A stretch of DNA of 30,628 nucleotides from PALSA-607 sp036509315 (GTDB lineage Bacteria > Actinomycetota > Actinomycetes > Acidothermales > Acidothermaceae). Each line of letters opens with the position of its first letter. Position 1 is the first letter of the stretch. Below are positions 30,253 through 30,628 of the stretch, piece after piece. The notes under the pieces were generated by a model. The model ran no database searches, had not been told where the DNA came from, and saw only the letters and a list, made by a program, of their open reading frames with translations. Location of the stretch: NCBI GenBank assembly GCA_036509315.1, contig DATCFU010000002.1, forward strand, positions 1 through 30,628. Direction: 5' to 3'. The translations under genes and the position numbers were made by a program.

Positions 30253-30628
30253 CTGTCGACCGCACGTTGCTCGTCACGCTGACCGGCCGCGATCGTCCCG
30301 GCGTGACCTCCCGCCTGTTCGACGAGTTGGCGAGGTTTCCGCTGCTCGTTCTCGACACCGAGCAGATCGTGTTGCGCGGCCGCTTGATCCTCGGTGTACT
30401 CGCCGACCTCGGCGGTACGGATGCAGCCGGTGAACTCGCCTTGCGCGACGGACTCTCCCACGCTGCACGTGACCTCGGGCTCGAGATCGAAATGACGGTC
30501 GGACCGCAAGTCGAGGTCGCCGCACTGCCCAGCCCCTTGCACGTCACGGTTTTGGGCCATCCGCTGCTCCCCGCGGCCATGGCGGGTGTTGCGGGCTGTA
30601 TTGCCAGCCACGGCGCAAATATCGACCG
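30249..30628 (+). CDS. serB: Phosphoserine phosphatase SerB, ACT-domain N-terminus, cut by window end
   Basis: First 126 codons. The start MTVDRTLLVTLTGRDRPGV opens an ACT domain, ending near residue 80, and a second ACT-like strand begins PLHVTVLGHPLLPAA. Two N-terminal ACT domains before a HAD phosphatase are the layout of actinobacterial SerB2, which makes L-serine from O-phosphoserine; the catalytic DxDST lies beyond the window. The ATG overlaps the previous stop by four bases. Without the catalytic domain the call rests on the ACT domains and the gene order. Confidence 0.8.
   Translation, partial: MTVDRTLLVTLTGRDRPGVTSRLFDELARFPLLVLDTEQIVLRGRLILGVLADLGGTDAAGELALRDGLSHAARDLGLEIEMTVGPQVEVAALPSPLHVTVLGHPLLPAAMAGVAGCIASHGANID

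Overview
The window is high-GC DNA with dense, mostly overlapping genes, frequent GTG/TTG starts and several candidate leaderless promoters. It is chromosomal sequence from an Actinomycetota bacterium. The right-hand end (lone ABC ATPase, conserved hypothetical, serB-type phosphatase with ACT domains) recalls mycobacterial-type gene order, but I cannot name the genus. No rRNA, tRNA, CRISPR array, transposase or integrase was seen.

Left part (1-3783): the 5' portion of an SSS-family solute/sodium symporter and its small DUF3311 partner on the minus strand, a vapBC toxin-antitoxin pair with a palindromic operator, and about 1.2 kb of decayed gene pieces, including a CWB2 cell-wall-binding repeat fragment.

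Centre of interest (3784-9686): a complete glycopeptide-resistance module. vanR-vanS run rightward. vanH-vanA-vanX run leftward and meet vanS tail to tail with a 25-base overlap. A murF gene diverges from vanH. VanH makes D-lactate, VanA joins it to D-Ala, VanX destroys D-Ala-D-Ala, and the MurF homologue would load the depsipeptide onto the muramyl tripeptide. Two promoter regions, one before vanR and one between vanH and murF, share a 17-base motif (15 of 17 identical). It contains a direct repeat at 11-base spacing and is followed, at exactly the same distance, by an identical TAGCGT -10 candidate. I read these as VanR boxes. Downstream of the second there is an apparently leaderless 13-codon ORF whose stop overlaps the murF start.

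Middle accessory part (9687-13219): a patatin-like lipase behind a 16-base palindrome, a frameshifted dihydrofolate-reductase-family pseudogene, a small ABM-like protein, a short-chain dehydrogenase and an intact dihydrofolate-reductase-family protein.

Regulatory part (13226-21077): a large SARP-like (BTAD-AAA-TPR) regulator diverges from an operon-like set: GAF-PP2C phosphatase, RsbW-like kinase, two RsbV-like STAS proteins, an unrecognised protein and a phytoene-dehydrogenase-like flavoenzyme. This is a partner-switching module without an adjacent sigma factor.

Right part (21074-30628): a leftward set (GGEEF diguanylate cyclase, rhomboid protease, small CxxC protein), a small ORF of unknown function, a SpoU/TrmH rRNA/tRNA methyltransferase, a small membrane protein, a TSUP exporter, a secreted lytic transglycosylase, an SPFH-NfeD pair, a lone ABC ATPase, a conserved hypothetical and the start of a serB-type gene.
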